A stretch of 64,000 nt of DNA from Flavobacteriales bacterium (GTDB lineage: Bacteria; Bacteroidota; Bacteroidia; Flavobacteriales_F; PHOS-HE28), in the NCBI GenBank assembly GCA_016699575.1, contig CP064979.1:2666001-2730000 (forward strand). The letters run 5' to 3'. The position numbers were made by a program, and so were the translations under genes. Below are positions 62,466 through 64,000 of the stretch, in pieces (position 1 is the stretch's first letter; every line of letters begins with the position of its first letter). Below the pieces are notes generated by a model, which worked only from the letters and a program-made list of their open reading frames with translations, searched no databases and was not told the DNA's origin.

Positions 62466-62540
62466 AACCGCAAAGACGCAAAGAGCGCAACGACCCTCCA
62501 TTGCTGGGACTTTCCGGGCGCGCTTTGCGTCTTTGCGGTT
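62466..62540. repeat. Inverted repeat with 18-base perfect arms
   Basis: AACCGCAAAGACGCAAAG at 62466-62483 is the exact reverse complement of 62523-62540, with a 39-base spacer. It lies in the gap between dut and the nucleotidyltransferase start. The arm sequence resembles a repeat family seen between genes in many bacterial genomes. A transcript through it would fold into a strong hairpin. Confidence 0.85.
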
Positions 62541-62562
62541 CATTCTTCGGCCGCGAAGGTGC

Positions 62563-63016
<454 letters not shown>

Positions 63017-63018
<2 letters not shown>

Positions 63019-63370
63019 GATTTGGAAACAGGGCAAAGGAACATTCGCGGGGCTCATGGGAGCGCTGCTTCTGTTCTTGCTCCCCTCCTGCACTAAAGAC
63101 TATCCCACCGACATCCCCGATTGGGTCGAAGACCGCATCCGCAAGTGCAAGCAGCCCTTCACCGATTGCCGCGGCTTGAAGGTGTTGGAGTATAGCGGGC
63201 TTGGCCAGCGCTGGTTCTACTTCAGGGAGGCCAGCGGCAACGATGAGCTGTTCACCGAGGGGGCAAGCTCGGTTTGTTCAGGTAACGACCTGTTCGTGTG
63301 GGAGGCCCAGTGCACGGTCGTTCCGCTCGATTCCCTGCATCCGGTGCGGACCATTTGGGTTGAGGATTGA
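63017..63370 (+). CDS. small hypothetical lipoprotein
   Basis: A 117-residue lipoprotein: leader MIWKQGKGTFAGLMGALLLF ending LLPSC, then a mature part with four cysteines (CKQPFTDC, VCSGNDLFVWEAQC). It begins IPDWVEDRIRKCK. I recognise no family. Cysteine pairs suggest disulfides in the periplasm or outside. ATG 63017 overlaps the dut start on the other strand by two bases. A downstream ATG (63056) would leave a very short leader and is less likely. Confidence 0.75.
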
Positions 63371-63414
63371 CCGAACCAGGACACGGACCTTGTTGAACAA
63401 AACAAAGTTGTTGG

Positions 63415-63444
63415 TTGGACGGATCAATGCTGTGACTACCTTCG
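63415..63444 (+). promoter_or_regulatory. Two-part Bacteroidota promoter for the last gene
   Basis: TTG at 63415-63417 and TACCTTCG at 63437-63444 are separated by 19 bases, matching the -33/-7 spacing of Bacteroidota promoters. The -7 box is 22 bases before the start codon. Confidence 0.55.
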
Positions 63445-63465
63445 GACTGCCCAAGAACCAGAACC

Positions 63466-64000
63466 ATGAAGAAGTTCAACTTGTCCTGTCTCAGCGGGAT
63501 CCTTTCCACGACGGCCGGTGTGCTGTTCACCACTGGAGCCTTTTCACAGGAGATCGCCAAGACCGGGTCAATGGCCGTGCCGATGCCGCTGAACCTGGAG
63601 CACGCGGGCGACGCGATCCACAACTACTCCCTCGGCGCCGGTCTGCGCTATACGTTCAAGAGCGAAGGCAACTTCACAGTGGCCTTCGGTGCGCTGCACG
63701 AGTGGCGCAATACGCGCTTGGATTACGGCCCGGTCAATGGCCGGAACTTGTACGCCGACCTGAGCCGACGCGCCTTCCAGTTCCAAGTGCTGGGCATCTA
63801 CAAGCTCGGTGAATGCAAGAGCACCTGCGGTGGTGAGTTCAGCGCACTGCTCGGTGCCGATATGTCGCTTCCGTACAGCAAGGATGCACAGTACACTGCC
63901 AGCTCCGCGAACGAAACCTCCCACATGGTGCGCATCGACAACCGCACCGGTTACGGTTTGCGCGCCGGTCTGATGATGAAGAAATCGATGTGTGCGCACC
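63466..64000 (+). CDS. secreted outer-membrane beta-barrel-like protein (partial, runs off the window)
   Basis: The ATG at 63466 opens a frame that continues past base 64000 without a stop (178 codons visible). The signal peptide reads from MKKFNLSCLSGILS to GAFSQ. The mature part has alternating strands typical of small outer-membrane barrels: YSLGAGLRYTFKSEGNFTVA, FQFQVLGIYKLGE and TGYGLRAGLMMKK. Two cysteines (ECKSTCG) lie between strands. The end of the protein is outside the window, so length and family are open. It has the best-formed promoter seen in this window. Confidence 0.8.
   Translation, partial: MKKFNLSCLSGILSTTAGVLFTTGAFSQEIAKTGSMAVPMPLNLEHAGDAIHNYSLGAGLRYTFKSEGNFTVAFGALHEWRNTRLDYGPVNGRNLYADLSRRAFQFQVLGIYKLGECKSTCGGEFSALLGADMSLPYSKDAQYTASSANETSHMVRIDNRTGYGLRAGLMMKKSMCAH

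Overview
The window is a gene-dense, GC-rich chromosomal segment of a Bacteroidota bacterium, most likely in the order Flavobacteriales; the genus cannot be read from the sequence. Support comes from SusC-like TonB-dependent receptors with an N-terminal carboxypeptidase-regulatory domain, a PorV/PorQ-family protein and type IX secretion (T9SS) C-terminal sorting domains. Bacteroidota-typical families (DUF6089, DUF4290, DUF4292, DUF2911, DUF3127, DUF5684) and repeated -7 boxes of the form TAnnTT(T/C)G point the same way. I see no rRNA, CRISPR array, prophage, transposase or plasmid function. No gene-free gap exceeds 300 bases.

Layout. 0-4 kb: a TPR lipoprotein, then a small operon of a DUF6089 barrel protein and a lipoprotein. 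3.6-11.4 kb: housekeeping genes (SpoU-family RNA methyltransferase, mutS, tRNA-Gly, gdhA, alaS). 11.4-17.7 kb: a DUF5684 membrane protein, an NtrC-like regulator without a DNA-binding domain, and two neighbouring secreted proteins that end in the same ~250-residue module. 17.7-25 kb: Ppx/GppA phosphatase, a Nat-type ABC exporter, a GT39 membrane glycosyltransferase, DUF2167 and DUF2911 proteins. 24.6-28.3 kb: tig-clpP-clpX proteostasis cluster and tRNA-Leu. 28.3-33.3 kb: flavin reductase-like protein, DUF3127 protein, GT2 glycosyltransferase, flippase-like protein, ruvC, HIT protein, greA.

33.3-42.3 kb is a three-gene leftward block: a 1254-residue TonB-dependent receptor, a 1365-residue secreted protein with a T9SS-like tail, and a PorV/PorQ protein. 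42.5-47.5 kb: a lysine-rich small protein, a degenerate Rieske-like lipoprotein, ahcY, a geranylgeranylglyceryl phosphate synthase homologue and a TPR-adenylate cyclase. 47.5-51.5 kb: a T9SS cargo protein and a TonB-dependent receptor preceded by a clear TPP (thiamine) riboswitch, so it is probably a thiamine-family importer. 51.5-64 kb: PH-domain protein, murA (active-site Cys replaced by Asp), DUF4290, GH16 glycosidase, gatA, a 54-residue TatA, an EnvC-like protein, DUF4292 lipoprotein, TPR lipoprotein, nucleotidyltransferase, dut, a small lipoprotein, and a secreted barrel protein cut by the window end.

No single locus is clearly a new multi-gene system. The points most worth following are the shared C-terminal module ending in QQLP, the riboswitch-controlled receptor, the exact 8-nt CATG tandem repeat in front of the Ppx gene, two divergent gene pairs whose start codons overlap in one CATG, and two long palindromic intergenic repeats.
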